Assembly: GCA_023386635.1 (NCBI GenBank)
Contig: JAEWJH010000031.1
Location: 1 to 22,686 of the forward strand
Reading direction: 5' to 3'
From: Pseudomonadota bacterium
GTDB taxonomy: Bacteria > Pseudomonadota > Alphaproteobacteria > Rhizobiales > Xanthobacteraceae
Length of the DNA: 22,686 nucleotides
Each line of letters opens with the position of its first letter. The first letter of the stretch is position 1. The position numbers and the translations under genes were made by a program. Shown here piece after piece: positions 15,800 to 22,686 of this stretch. The notes under the pieces are model-generated. The model was given only the letters and a program-made list of their open reading frames with translations, had not been told where the DNA came from and did no database searches.

Positions 15800-16324
15800 T
15801 TACCGGATGGTGCGCAGCATCTCGGCGCGCGCCTGATTGTTGATGACGACGGTACCCAGCAGCATGTCATGCAGCAACCGCCGCCGGCCGTTGAAGAAGC
15901 AGATCAGCAGAACGAACGGCGTGAGGAACGACACCGACAGCCAGAACACGATGGCGTGCACCGCGCCGAGCACGAAATAGGACGGCGCGCCGTACCAGGT
16001 GCGCATCTCCAGATCCATCACCCGCATGCCGATGGTGGCGGAGCGGGGGCCGCCGAAGGTCGAGCCGTAATAAAGCAGCGCCCAGATCACCGAGCCGGGC
16101 GACAAGAGCCAGAACAGCGCCCAGCCGAGGCCGAGCGTCACCAGCCCGAAGGCGAAGATGAACATCGCCGCCAGCACGATCGGCACGGAAATGATGACGA
16201 AATCGATCAGGAAGGCGATGACGCGCCGCGCCGGCACACCTTCGAACAGTTCCGGCCGGGTGGCCGGATCGAAGGCGTGGGGGCGGACCCCGTCGGCCGT
16301 CCCGCTGTAACCGCTGTCGCTCAT
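15800..16324 (-). CDS. RDD-family integral membrane protein
   Basis: A 174-residue membrane protein of the RDD family (named for conserved Arg-Asp-Asp). The hallmark first segment PARRVIAFLIDFVIISVPIV is at about 31-50 with Arg and Asp in place, followed by a second hydrophobic segment and a third with the conserved ATIGMRVMDLEM preceding it; RRRLLHDMLLGTVVI closes the domain. The ATG at 16324 is supported by GGAGGG eight bases upstream. Function is unknown for most members; some RDD proteins have been linked to ion transport. It is the first gene of a two-gene unit with bpt and divergent from the threonine ammonia-lyase gene. Nothing in the sequence explains a functional link with bpt. Confidence 0.88.
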   Translation of the reverse strand: MSDSGYSGTADGVRPHAFDPATRPELFEGVPARRVIAFLIDFVIISVPIVLAAMFIFAFGLVTLGLGWALFWLLSPGSVIWALLYYGSTFGGPRSATIGMRVMDLEMRTWYGAPSYFVLGAVHAIVFWLSVSFLTPFVLLICFFNGRRRLLHDMLLGTVVINNQARAEMLRTIR

Positions 16325-16439
16325 GAATGAACCCTCCGCGGCAAAGATGGAGACTAGGCGATTCCGCCGCAAGATGGGTATACCGCCACAGAACCGGGAA
16401 ACCCGGACCAGTCGATTGCCGGACAAGGGGATTTGCGCC

Positions 16440-17660
16440 GTGACCACCATCACTCTGGCCGATATCGAGGCGGCGCGCCGCGCCATCGCCGGCGCCGTGC
16501 TGCGCACGCCGATGCTGCCGGCGCCGCGGCTCTCGGCGCTGACCGGGGCGCAGGTGTTCGTCAAATACGAGAACCTGCAGGCGACCAATGCCTTCAAGGA
16601 GCGCGGCGCGCTGGTGAAGCTGCTCTCGCTCACCGAGGAGGAGCGCCGCCGCGGCCTCACCGCCATGTCGGCCGGCAACCACGCGCAGGCGGTGGCCTAT
16701 CATGGCCGCCGGCTCGGCGCGCCGGTGACCATCGTCATGCCGGTGACGACGCCGTTCGTGAAGGTGGCGGCGACGCGCTCCTACGGCGCCGAGGTGGTGC
16801 TGCACGGCGAGACCGTCGAGGACGCGATGGAGCGCTGCGTGACACTGGCGCAGACTCGCGGGCTGACGCTGGTGCATCCCTATGACGACGCGCAGGTGAT
16901 CGCCGGGCAGGGCACTATCGCCCTGGAGATGCTGGAGGACGAGCCCGCGCTGGAGATGATCGTCGTGCCGATCGGTGGCGGCGGACTGATCTCGGGCACC
17001 GCCATCGCCGCGCGCGCGGTGAAGCCGACGATCTCGGTGATCGGCGCGGAGGCGCAGCTTTATCCGGCGATGTGGGACGCGCTGCGCAACGATCGCCTGC
17101 CGATCGGCGGCCCGACGCTCGCGGAAGGCATCGCCGTGAAGAATGTCGGCGCGTTGACGCTGCCGATCGTGCGCGATCTCGTTGACGACATCATTCTGGT
17201 TGACGAGGCGCATCTCGAACGCGCCGTGAACGCCTTTATGATCCTGCAGAAGACCATGGCGGAAGGCGCGGGCGCCGCCGGGCTCGCGGCGCTCCTGGCA
17301 CAACCGCAGCGGTTCAAGGGTCGCAAGGTCGGCCTCATCCTCAGCGGCGGCAATATCGACCCGCGCATCATGGCCTCGGTGCTGATGCGCGAACTGCTGC
17401 GCGAGGGGCGCATCTTCTCGTTCCGCCTGACGATCCCGGACCGGCCGGGCGTGCTCGGCCAGATCGCGACGCGGCTCGGCGGGCTCGGCGCCAACATCCT
17501 CGAGGTCAACCACCATCGCGGCCTGCTCGACGTGCCGGCCAAGGGCGCGAAGCTCGACGTGACGGTGGAGACGCGCGACGCCGCGCATGCGCGCGATATC
17601 GCAACCGCGCTCGCCGCGGACGGCTACGCGCCGCAGGTGATCGAGACGGGAGAGATGTAG
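16440..17660 (+). CDS. ilvA: Threonine ammonia-lyase (threonine dehydratase) with C-terminal ACT domain
   Basis: PLP-dependent enzyme that deaminates L-threonine to 2-oxobutanoate, feeding isoleucine synthesis or propionyl-CoA formation. The 406-residue protein has the PLP lysine Lys53 in ENLQATNAFKERGAL, SAGNHAQAVAYH, the phosphate-binding loop GGGGLISG, and a single ACT domain from about residue 327 (FRLTIPDRPGVLGQIATRLG). This medium form with one ACT domain differs from the long biosynthetic E. coli IlvA, which has two ACT-like repeats. The GTG at 16440 is chosen as start: AAGGGG lies nine bases before it and MTTITLADIEAARRAI matches the family N terminus. Starting at the ATG of 16323 would overlap the start of the divergent RDD gene and add an unconserved stretch. 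Whether it is anabolic or catabolic cannot be decided here. Confidence 0.9.
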   Translation: MTTITLADIEAARRAIAGAVLRTPMLPAPRLSALTGAQVFVKYENLQATNAFKERGALVKLLSLTEEERRRGLTAMSAGNHAQAVAYHGRRLGAPVTIVMPVTTPFVKVAATRSYGAEVVLHGETVEDAMERCVTLAQTRGLTLVHPYDDAQVIAGQGTIALEMLEDEPALEMIVVPIGGGGLISGTAIAARAVKPTISVIGAEAQLYPAMWDALRNDRLPIGGPTLAEGIAVKNVGALTLPIVRDLVDDIILVDEAHLERAVNAFMILQKTMAEGAGAAGLAALLAQPQRFKGRKVGLILSGGNIDPRIMASVLMRELLREGRIFSFRLTIPDRPGVLGQIATRLGGLGANILEVNHHRGLLDVPAKGAKLDVTVETRDAAHARDIATALAADGYAPQVIETGEM

Positions 17661-17670
17661 CGGCCGCTAC
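17657..17670. repeat. Perfect 14-bp palindrome holding two convergent stop codons
   Basis: GTAGCGGCCGCTAC reads the same on both strands. It contains the TAG stop of the threonine ammonia-lyase gene (17658-17660) and the TAG stop of hemB on the other strand (17667-17669), with six bases between them. There is no T-run, so a conventional terminator is not evident. Confidence 0.85.
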
Positions 17671-18722
17671 CGCTCGCGCAGCATCTGCGCGACGCGCGGC
17701 GCGAAGTAGGTGAGCACGCCGTCGGCGCCGGCGCGCTTGAACGCCATCAGGCTTTCCACCATGGCGCGTTCGCCGTCCAGCCAGCCGTTCTGCGCGGCGG
17801 CCATCAGCATCGCGTATTCGCCGGACACCTGATAGGCGAAGGTCGGCATGCCGAACGCATCCTTCAGCCGCAGCAGGATATCGAGATAGGGCATGCCCGG
17901 CTTGACCATGATCATGTCGGCGCCTTCGGCGATATCGAGTTCGGCCTCGCGCAACGCCTCGTCGGAATTGCCCATGTCCATCTGGTAGGTGCGCTTGTCG
18001 CCGGTCAGCGTTTTCGCCGAACCGACCGCGTCGCGGAACGGGCCGTAGAACGCAGACGCGTATTTCGCCGAATAGGCCATGATCGACACGTCGAGGTACC
18101 CGGCCTTGTCGAGCCCTTCGCGGATTGCGCCGACGCGGCCGTCCATCATGTCGGACGGCGCTATGATGTCGCAGCCGGCTTCCGCCTGTACCAGCGCCTG
18201 CTGCACCAGCACGGCGACGGTCTCGTCGTTGAGGATCACGCCGTCGCGGATGAGGCCGTCGTGGCCGTGGCTGGTGTATGGGTCGAGCGCCACGTCGCAC
18301 AGCACGCCGACATCGGGCGCGGCTTGCTTGATCGCGCGCACCGCGCGGCAGACGAGGTTGTTGCCGTTGAGCGCCTCGCTGCCGTCGTCGTCGCGCAGGC
18401 TCGGATCGGTGTACGGGAACAGCGCGATGCACGGGATCGACAATTCGGCCGCGCGTTCGGCCGCGCGCGCCGCGTTGTCCACGGTCAGCCGCTCGACGCC
18501 GGGCATCGACGGCACCGGCGCGTTGCCGCCCTCGCAGACGAAGATCGGCCAGATCAGGTCGTCGGTGGTGAGCGTTTTCTCGCGCACCATGCGCCGCGCC
18601 CAGTCGCTGCGGCGGTTGCGCCGCATCCGCGTGGTGAGGTCGAGGCGTTCGCCTGTGGCGGCCGGCTCGACGCTTTGGAACCGGACCCGGCTTTCGATGG
18701 GACGGCCGTATTTGATGGCCAT
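17667..18722 (-). CDS. hemB: Delta-aminolevulinic acid dehydratase (porphobilinogen synthase) HemB
   Basis: Condenses two molecules of 5-aminolevulinate to porphobilinogen in haem synthesis. The 351-residue protein has both active-site lysines: Lys220 in MAYSAKYASAFYGPF and Lys274 (Schiff base) in MIMVKPGMPYLD. Its metal site reads DVALDPYTSHGHDG (143-156), where the three zinc cysteines of the animal and yeast type are replaced by Ala145, Asp147 and Asp155. This is the pattern of Mg-dependent enzymes such as Bradyrhizobium japonicum HemB. The ATG at 18722 is chosen over upstream frame extension because GGAGAG lies about eight bases before it and MAIKYGRPIESR begins the conserved part. It is divergent from the acyl-CoA dehydrogenase gene; I saw no Irr box in the 138-base gap. 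Confidence 0.96.
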   Translation of the reverse strand: MAIKYGRPIESRVRFQSVEPAATGERLDLTTRMRRNRRSDWARRMVREKTLTTDDLIWPIFVCEGGNAPVPSMPGVERLTVDNAARAAERAAELSIPCIALFPYTDPSLRDDDGSEALNGNNLVCRAVRAIKQAAPDVGVLCDVALDPYTSHGHDGLIRDGVILNDETVAVLVQQALVQAEAGCDIIAPSDMMDGRVGAIREGLDKAGYLDVSIMAYSAKYASAFYGPFRDAVGSAKTLTGDKRTYQMDMGNSDEALREAELDIAEGADMIMVKPGMPYLDILLRLKDAFGMPTFAYQVSGEYAMLMAAAQNGWLDGERAMVESLMAFKRAGADGVLTYFAPRVAQMLRER

Positions 18723-18811
18723 GGCAGGCTCTCCGTGACGGGATCGATGACGCCCGTGCCGGTCTTTTAGCGCCTTGGACCGCAACCCGCCAGCATGTGT
18801 CGCCGGTTCGG

Positions 18812-18840
18812 TTGACGAGGCCCGTACCGCCTTCTAACGA
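18812..18840 (+). promoter_or_regulatory. Possible promoter of the valine-degradation cluster
   Basis: TTGACG (18812-18817) is a near-consensus -35 hexamer; 17 bases later comes TAACGA (18835-18840), a poor -10. A very purine-rich ribosome binding stretch AAGGGAAGGGG (18844-18854) precedes the ATG at 18861. The leader would be short. Confidence 0.3.
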
Positions 18841-18860
18841 TCAAAGGGAAGGGGCCGGCG

Positions 18861-20000
18861 ATGGATTTCGAACTCAGCGAAGAACAGCGGGCATTCCAGG
18901 ACACGGCGCGCGATTTCGCCGTCACCGAGATGATGCCGCACGCGCGGCAATGGGACGAAGAGGAAATCTTCCCGGTCGAGACGCTGCGCAAGGCGGCCGC
19001 GCTCGGCTTCGGCGGCATCTATGTGAAGGAAGACGTCGGCGGCTCGGCGCTCGGCCGCCTCGATGCCGCGGTGATCTTCGAGGAACTGGCGCAGGGCTGC
19101 ACCTCCACCGCCGCGTATATTTCGATCCACAACATGGCGGCGTGGATGATCGACCAGTTCGGCAACGACGAGCAGCGCCGCCGCTTCCTGCCCAGGCTCT
19201 GCACCATGGAGCACTTCGCCAGCTACTGCCTTACCGAACCGGGCGCCGGCTCCGATGCCGCGAGCCTCACCACGAAAGCGCGGCGCGACGGCGATCACTA
19301 CGTGCTCGACGGCGCCAAGGCGTTCATCTCCGGCGGCGGGCGCTCCGACCTCTATGTGGTGATGGCGCGCACGGGAGACGCCGGGCCGCGCGGCATCTCC
19401 TGCATCGTCGTCGAGAGCGGCACGCCAGGGCTTTCGTTCGGCGCGCAGGAGAAGAAGCTCGGCTGGAAGTCGCAGCCGACGGCGATGGTGCTGTTCGAGA
19501 ATTGCCGCGTGCCGGTCGCGAACCGCATCGGCGAGGAGGGGCAGGGCTTCCGCATCGCCATGGCCGGGCTCGACGGCGGACGGCTGAATATCGGCGCGTG
19601 CTCCATCGGCGGCGCGCAGTTCTGCCTCGACCGCACCATCGCGTATATGAAAGAGCGCAAGCAATTCGGCACGCGCCTGTCGGAATTCCAGGCGCTGCAA
19701 TTCCGCGTCGCCGATTACGCGACCGAGCTGGAAGCGGCGCGGCTGATGCTGCATCGCGCGGCGGTCGCGGTCGGCAACAAAGAGGGTAACGCCACGCGCC
19801 TCGCGGCGATGGCGAAGCGGATCGCCACCGATACCGGTTTCGAGGTGGTCAACGGCTGCCTGCAGCTCCATGGCGGCTACGGCTATCTGCGCGATCATCC
19901 CATCGAGCGGGTGTTGCGCGATGTGCGCGTGCACCAGATCCTCGAAGGCACCAACGAAGTGATGCGGCTGATCATCAGCCGCCAGATGTTGGGGAACTGA
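18861..20000 (+). CDS. Isobutyryl-CoA dehydrogenase (acyl-CoA dehydrogenase, ACAD8-like)
   Basis: FAD enzyme predicted to oxidise isobutyryl-CoA to methacrylyl-CoA in valine degradation. The 379 residues cover the helical N-terminal domain, the middle beta domain with YCLTEPGAGSDAASL (~119-133), and the C-terminal helical domain. The catalytic glutamate is Glu362 in HQILEGTNEVMRLIIS. Long stretches, such as GISCIVVESGTPGLSFG and VPVANRIGEEGQGF, resemble mammalian isobutyryl-CoA dehydrogenase as I remember it. The neighbouring 3-hydroxyisobutyryl-CoA hydrolase and 3-hydroxyisobutyrate dehydrogenase genes support this substrate over other short branched acyl-CoAs. A strong ribosome binding stretch precedes the ATG. 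The next gene starts one base after its stop. The electron acceptor would be electron-transfer flavoprotein, which is not encoded here. Confidence 0.9.
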   Translation: MDFELSEEQRAFQDTARDFAVTEMMPHARQWDEEEIFPVETLRKAAALGFGGIYVKEDVGGSALGRLDAAVIFEELAQGCTSTAAYISIHNMAAWMIDQFGNDEQRRRFLPRLCTMEHFASYCLTEPGAGSDAASLTTKARRDGDHYVLDGAKAFISGGGRSDLYVVMARTGDAGPRGISCIVVESGTPGLSFGAQEKKLGWKSQPTAMVLFENCRVPVANRIGEEGQGFRIAMAGLDGGRLNIGACSIGGAQFCLDRTIAYMKERKQFGTRLSEFQALQFRVADYATELEAARLMLHRAAVAVGNKEGNATRLAAMAKRIATDTGFEVVNGCLQLHGGYGYLRDHPIERVLRDVRVHQILEGTNEVMRLIISRQMLGN

Positions 20001-20001
20001 C

Positions 20002-20436
20002 ATGCTCGCTGCCAGCGGACAACTCGCCTTGATCGCCGCCGCGCTGTTCACCGGCGCGGCATTCTACATCACCGTCGCCGAGCAGCCGGCGCGGATGCGG
20101 CTCGATGCGCCGTCGATGCTGGCGCAGTGGCAGCCGAGCTACGCGCGCGCCGCGATCATGCAGGCGGCGCTGGCGATCCTCGGCGGCCTGTTCGGACTGA
20201 TGGCATTCTTCATCGCCTATGACTGGCGCTGGGTGCTCGGCGCGGTGCTGATCCTCGCCAACTGGCCGTATACGCTGTTCGTGATCATGCCGACCAACCG
20301 GCAGCTCAAGGCGCTGACGCCGCCGCAGGCCGACGACAGCACCCGCGATCTCATTCGCCAGTGGGGTCTGCTGCATCTCGTCCGTGTCGCGCTCGGCGCG
20401 CTGGCGACGCTCGAATTCCTGTGGGCGCTGAATTGA
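20002..20436 (+). CDS. DUF1772-family small membrane protein
   Basis: A 144-residue integral membrane protein with four predicted helices (about 6-25, 50-72, 76-96 and 121-142). Motifs EQPARM at 27-32, WQPSYARAAIMQA around 43-55 and IMPTNRQL at 95-102 match what I recall of the DUF1772 family, sometimes called anthrone-oxygenase-like; no enzymatic role should be assumed from that name. The ATG at 20002 follows the acyl-CoA dehydrogenase stop by one base, so it is translationally coupled to it. Its stop (20434-20436) lies directly before the hydrolase start. Position inside a catabolic cluster suggests a linked role, perhaps at the membrane, but the sequence does not show what it is. Confidence 0.8.
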   Translation: MLAASGQLALIAAALFTGAAFYITVAEQPARMRLDAPSMLAQWQPSYARAAIMQAALAILGGLFGLMAFFIAYDWRWVLGAVLILANWPYTLFVIMPTNRQLKALTPPQADDSTRDLIRQWGLLHLVRVALGALATLEFLWALN

Positions 20437-20444
20437 GCGGCGGC

Positions 20445-21494
20445 GTGGCAGATTTCGATGAAATCCTGTTCGCGCGCGAAGGCGCGGCCGGCGTCGTCAC
20501 CCTGAACCGGCCGAAGGCGCTTAACGCCGTGACGCATCGCATGGTCGGCGCGCTGCGGGCGCAGCTCGACGCGTGGCGCGACGATCCGGCGGTGGCTTGC
20601 GTCGTCTTGCGTGCCAATGGCGAGAAAGCATTTTCCGCCGGTGGCGATATCCGCGCGCTCTACGATCTCGGCAAGGCCGGTCGGTACGACCAGGCGCTGT
20701 CGTTCTGGCACGACGAATATCTGCTCAACGCCGCGATCCGCGATTATCCGAAACCGTATATCTCGCTGATCGACGGCATCGTCATGGGCGGCGGCGTCGG
20801 CATTTCGGTGAACGGCCGCTACCGCGTCGCCGGCGACAAGTTCCAGTTCGCCATGCCGGAAGTCAGCATCGGCTTTTTTCCCGATGTCGGTGCGACTTTC
20901 GTCCTGCCGCGTCTGCCGGGCCTGCTCGGCACCTGGGCGGCGCTCACCGGCGACCGCATCCGCGCCCATGACGCCGTGGCGTCCGGCGTCGCCACGCATC
21001 GGGTCGCCTCGGCGCGGTTCGATGAACTGATGGCATTGCTGCGCGACGGCGTGCCGGCCGAGGCCGCGCTTGCGCGCTGCACGACGCCGCCATCATCCCT
21101 GTCGCTGCCGGTCGGGCTGATCGATCGCTGCTTCGCTGCCGACCGCGTCGAGGATATTCTCGGGGCGCTCGATACGACGGCCGCCACATCGGACGTGGAG
21201 GGCGATGTCGCCCGCGCGACCGCCGCCACGATCCGAACCAAATCGCCGACCAGTCTGCGGCTCGCTTTGGCGCAAATGCGGCGCGGCCGGGAGTGGAGCT
21301 TCGCGCAGGCGATGCGCGCGGAGTTTCGCATCGTCTCGCGCGTGGTGCATGATCATGATTTCTACGAGGGAGTGCGTGCGCTGATCGTCGACAAGGACAA
21401 CACCCCGCGCTGGCAGCCGGCGTCGCTCGCCGAGGTGACCGACGCCGAGATCGAGCGCCACTTCGCGCCGCTGCCACAGGAATTGCCGCTGTGA
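20445..21494 (+). CDS. 3-hydroxyisobutyryl-CoA hydrolase (enoyl-CoA hydratase/isomerase family)
   Basis: Predicted to release 3-hydroxyisobutyrate from its CoA ester in valine degradation. From the GTG at 20445 it has 349 residues. Crotonase-fold signatures are AFSAGGDIRALYD (62-74) and VMGGGVGIS (113-121), which form the oxyanion hole, and AMPEVSIGFFPDVGATFVLPRLPG, which holds the hydrolase-type acidic residues Glu139 and Asp147. The extra C-terminal part (RALIVDKDNTPRWQPASLAEV) is typical of the hydrolase, not of ordinary hydratases. Start choice is uncertain: TTG 20433 overlaps the preceding stop and would add four residues, while GTG 20361 would lie deep inside the DUF1772 gene. GTG 20445 gives the usual N terminus. 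The following gene overlaps its stop by four bases (GTGA). Confidence 0.9.
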   Translation: MADFDEILFAREGAAGVVTLNRPKALNAVTHRMVGALRAQLDAWRDDPAVACVVLRANGEKAFSAGGDIRALYDLGKAGRYDQALSFWHDEYLLNAAIRDYPKPYISLIDGIVMGGGVGISVNGRYRVAGDKFQFAMPEVSIGFFPDVGATFVLPRLPGLLGTWAALTGDRIRAHDAVASGVATHRVASARFDELMALLRDGVPAEAALARCTTPPSSLSLPVGLIDRCFAADRVEDILGALDTTAATSDVEGDVARATAATIRTKSPTSLRLALAQMRRGREWSFAQAMRAEFRIVSRVVHDHDFYEGVRALIVDKDNTPRWQPASLAEVTDAEIERHFAPLPQELPL

Positions 21495-21940
21495 TCGAGC
21501 CGGTCATACCCGATGCCAGCCGCGCGCTGGAGCCGGTTCGCGCCGACGAGGGGCGAGTGGTGGTGGGCCTCTGGACCCGCCGGCTGATCCTGTTCCTGCG
21601 CGTGATGGCCGGCCTCGCTATGATCAAGGGCCTCTATCACTGGGTGCGGCTGTGCGGCATCGGCGTCGCGCCGGACGATGTGTTCGAGGCGCATACCTCG
21701 CCGTGGCAGGTGGCGACGATCTTCTTCGCGGTGATCGATCTCGTCGCCGCGGTCGGGCTGTGGCTGGCCGCGCCGTGGGGCGCGGTGGTGTGGCTCACCT
21801 CGATCGTCTCGATGATCGCCGTCGAAATCCTGTTTCCGCAGGTGCTGGGCGGCGGCAGCATCGTCACCTTCGCCGAATTCCTGCTGCTGCTGGTTTATCT
21901 CTGGCTCGCATTGAAGGCGGCGGGCGAGCATCCGGGCTGA
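21491..21940 (+). CDS. DUF6163-family small membrane protein
   Basis: A 149-residue membrane protein with a polar N-terminal tail of about 30 residues and four predicted helices (about 32-52, 74-93, 97-116 and 124-143). The segments LRVMAGLAMIKGLYHW, FFAVIDLVAAVGLWLAAPWG and AVVWLTSIVSMIAVEI agree with my memory of DUF6163, a family I associate with Rhizobiales; that assignment is from recall only. It starts on a GTG overlapping the hydrolase stop by four bases, so it is translationally coupled to it. The acidic-aromatic first loop (GVAPDDVFEAHTSPWQ) is the only other notable feature. No function can be given; like the DUF1772 protein it is wedged between valine-degradation enzymes. Confidence 0.78.
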   Translation: MIEPVIPDASRALEPVRADEGRVVVGLWTRRLILFLRVMAGLAMIKGLYHWVRLCGIGVAPDDVFEAHTSPWQVATIFFAVIDLVAAVGLWLAAPWGAVVWLTSIVSMIAVEILFPQVLGGGSIVTFAEFLLLLVYLWLALKAAGEHPG

Positions 21941-22024
21941 CCGGAAGGTCAAGCCGTTCGGATGACTGACAACGCGAAAAAATTGCGGCAGCATGGCGGA
22001 TAAAACGGAACAGGGGAGGCGACC

Positions 22025-22686
22025 ATGACGCGGATCGGTTTCATCGGGCTCGGCAATATGGGCGGGCCGATGGCGGCCAATCTGGTCAAGGCCGGGCACA
22101 CGGTCGCGGGCTTCGACGTCATGCCGGATGCGGTGACGCGCTTTGCCGCTGCCGGCGGCGCCACGGCGAAAAGCGCGGCGGAAGCCGCGGCCAACGCCGA
22201 TGTGATCGTCACCATGCTGCCGGCCGGCGCGCATGTGCGCGAGATTTATCTCGGCGACAAGGGGCTGATTGCGCAGGCGAAGCCCGGCACGCTGCTGATC
22301 GATTCCTCGACCATCGACGTCGACAGCGCGCGCGCGGTCGCTGCGGCGGCGCAGGCGAAAGGTCTGCTGATGGTCGATGCGCCGGTGTCCGGCGGCGTCG
22401 GCGGCGCACAGGGCGGCACGCTCACCTTCATGGTCGGCGGCAGCGACGAGGCGTTCGCGAAAGCGAAGCCGTTTCTGGAGCAGATGGGCAAGACCATCGT
22501 CCACGCCGGCGGGCCGGGCAACGGCCAGGCGGCGAAGATCTGCAACAACATGATCCTCGGCATTTCCATGATCGGCGTGTCGGAAGCGTTCGTGCTCGGC
22601 GAGAAGCTCGGCCTCGATCCGCAAAAGCTGTTCGACATCTCGTCGAAGTCGTCGGGCCAGTGCTGGTCGATGACGAGCTATTGCCC
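22025..22686 (+). CDS. mmsB: 3-hydroxyisobutyrate dehydrogenase (partial, runs off window end)
   Basis: NAD-dependent oxidation of 3-hydroxyisobutyrate to methylmalonate semialdehyde. The first ~220 of an expected ~295 residues are present. The N-terminal Rossmann domain begins IGFIGLGNMGGPMAANLVKAG, which holds the NAD-binding glycines. DAPVSGGVGGAQGG (118-131) is the substrate-binding signature, and GNGQAAKICNNM carries the catalytic lysine Lys171 and Asn175. The C-terminal helical domain is cut by the window end. A very good ribosome binding site GGGGAGG (22013-22019) precedes the ATG. It is 84 bases after the DUF6163 gene, so it may have its own promoter or belong to the same transcript. 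With the two upstream enzymes it defines a valine-degradation cluster; a methylmalonate semialdehyde dehydrogenase gene could follow but is outside the window. Confidence 0.92.
   Translation, partial: MTRIGFIGLGNMGGPMAANLVKAGHTVAGFDVMPDAVTRFAAAGGATAKSAAEAAANADVIVTMLPAGAHVREIYLGDKGLIAQAKPGTLLIDSSTIDVDSARAVAAAAQAKGLLMVDAPVSGGVGGAQGGTLTFMVGGSDEAFAKAKPFLEQMGKTIVHAGGPGNGQAAKICNNMILGISMIGVSEAFVLGEKLGLDPQKLFDISSKSSGQCWSMTSYC

Noticed and set aside
16394..16406. Small hairpin CCGGG-AAA-CCCGG before the threonine ammonia-lyase gene
   Set aside because: Only five pairs and no T-run or alternative structure; not enough for an attenuator or riboswitch.
16323..16439. Longer N terminus for the threonine ammonia-lyase
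   Set aside because: It would overlap the start of the divergent RDD gene; the GTG at 16440 has a good ribosome binding site and the family-like N terminus.
18723..18860. Searched for an Irr (iron control) box between hemB and the dehydrogenase gene
   Set aside because: No TTTAGAA-N3-TTCTAAA-like sequence was seen.
1..22686. Searched for tRNA or rRNA genes, CRISPR arrays, insertion sequences, phage or toxin-antitoxin genes
   Set aside because: None was recognised; composition looks even and the genes are dense and mostly core.

Overview
The window is GC-rich chromosomal DNA from an alphaproteobacterium, almost certainly of the Rhizobiales (Bradyrhizobiaceae/Xanthobacteraceae side). The evidence is the gene order rsh-pdxJ-acpS-lepB-rnc-era-recO, a HemB with the aspartate-type metal site known from Bradyrhizobium, two interspersed palindromic repeats of the kind scattered through rhizobial genomes, and several gene families (DUF6163, short basic secreted proteins) that I associate with this order. 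I see no phage, insertion sequence, CRISPR array, tRNA or rRNA. The window reads mainly as core genome and I do not see an obvious new multi-gene system.

Region 1 (1-8154, + strand) is a housekeeping run: the (p)ppGpp synthetase/hydrolase rsh, pyridoxine phosphate synthase pdxJ, holo-ACP synthase acpS, signal peptidase I lepB, RNase III rnc, the ribosome-assembly GTPase era, the recombination mediator recO, and an exported protein of unknown function. The lepB-rnc junction carries a 25-bp imperfect tandem duplication of the rnc start region, the most unusual sequence detail here. A strong bidirectional terminator (8167-8195) closes this block and also serves a 75-residue secreted basic protein encoded on the opposite strand.

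Region 2 (8218-14848) holds that small protein on the minus strand, parC (topoisomerase IV subunit A, +), a CPA2-type cation:proton antiporter fused to universal-stress-protein-like domains (-), and mntH (Nramp manganese transporter, +). The parC and antiporter stop codons abut inside TGATCA. The divergent antiporter/mntH region contains a 7-1-7 palindrome matching a Fur/Mur operator in front of mntH. EcfG-type (general stress sigma) promoter-like sequences precede both the small secreted protein and the antiporter.

Region 3 (14849-18722) has a palindromic repeat cluster, then on the minus strand an RDD-family membrane protein followed by the N-end-rule aminoacyl transferase bpt. Divergent from these is an ACT-domain threonine ammonia-lyase (+), which converges on hemB (-). 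The two TAG stops of that last pair lie in a perfect 14-bp palindrome.

Region 4 (18861-22686, + strand) is a valine-degradation gene cluster: isobutyryl-CoA dehydrogenase, a DUF1772 membrane protein, 3-hydroxyisobutyryl-CoA hydrolase, a DUF6163 membrane protein, and 3-hydroxyisobutyrate dehydrogenase (cut by the window end). The three enzymes cover three of the steps from isobutyryl-CoA to methylmalonate semialdehyde. The two small membrane proteins are tightly coupled to them and have no known role in the pathway.

No gene-free stretch exceeds 300 bases; the longest (13307-13498, 8446-8623 and 14849-15022) are described in the entries for the sites they contain.
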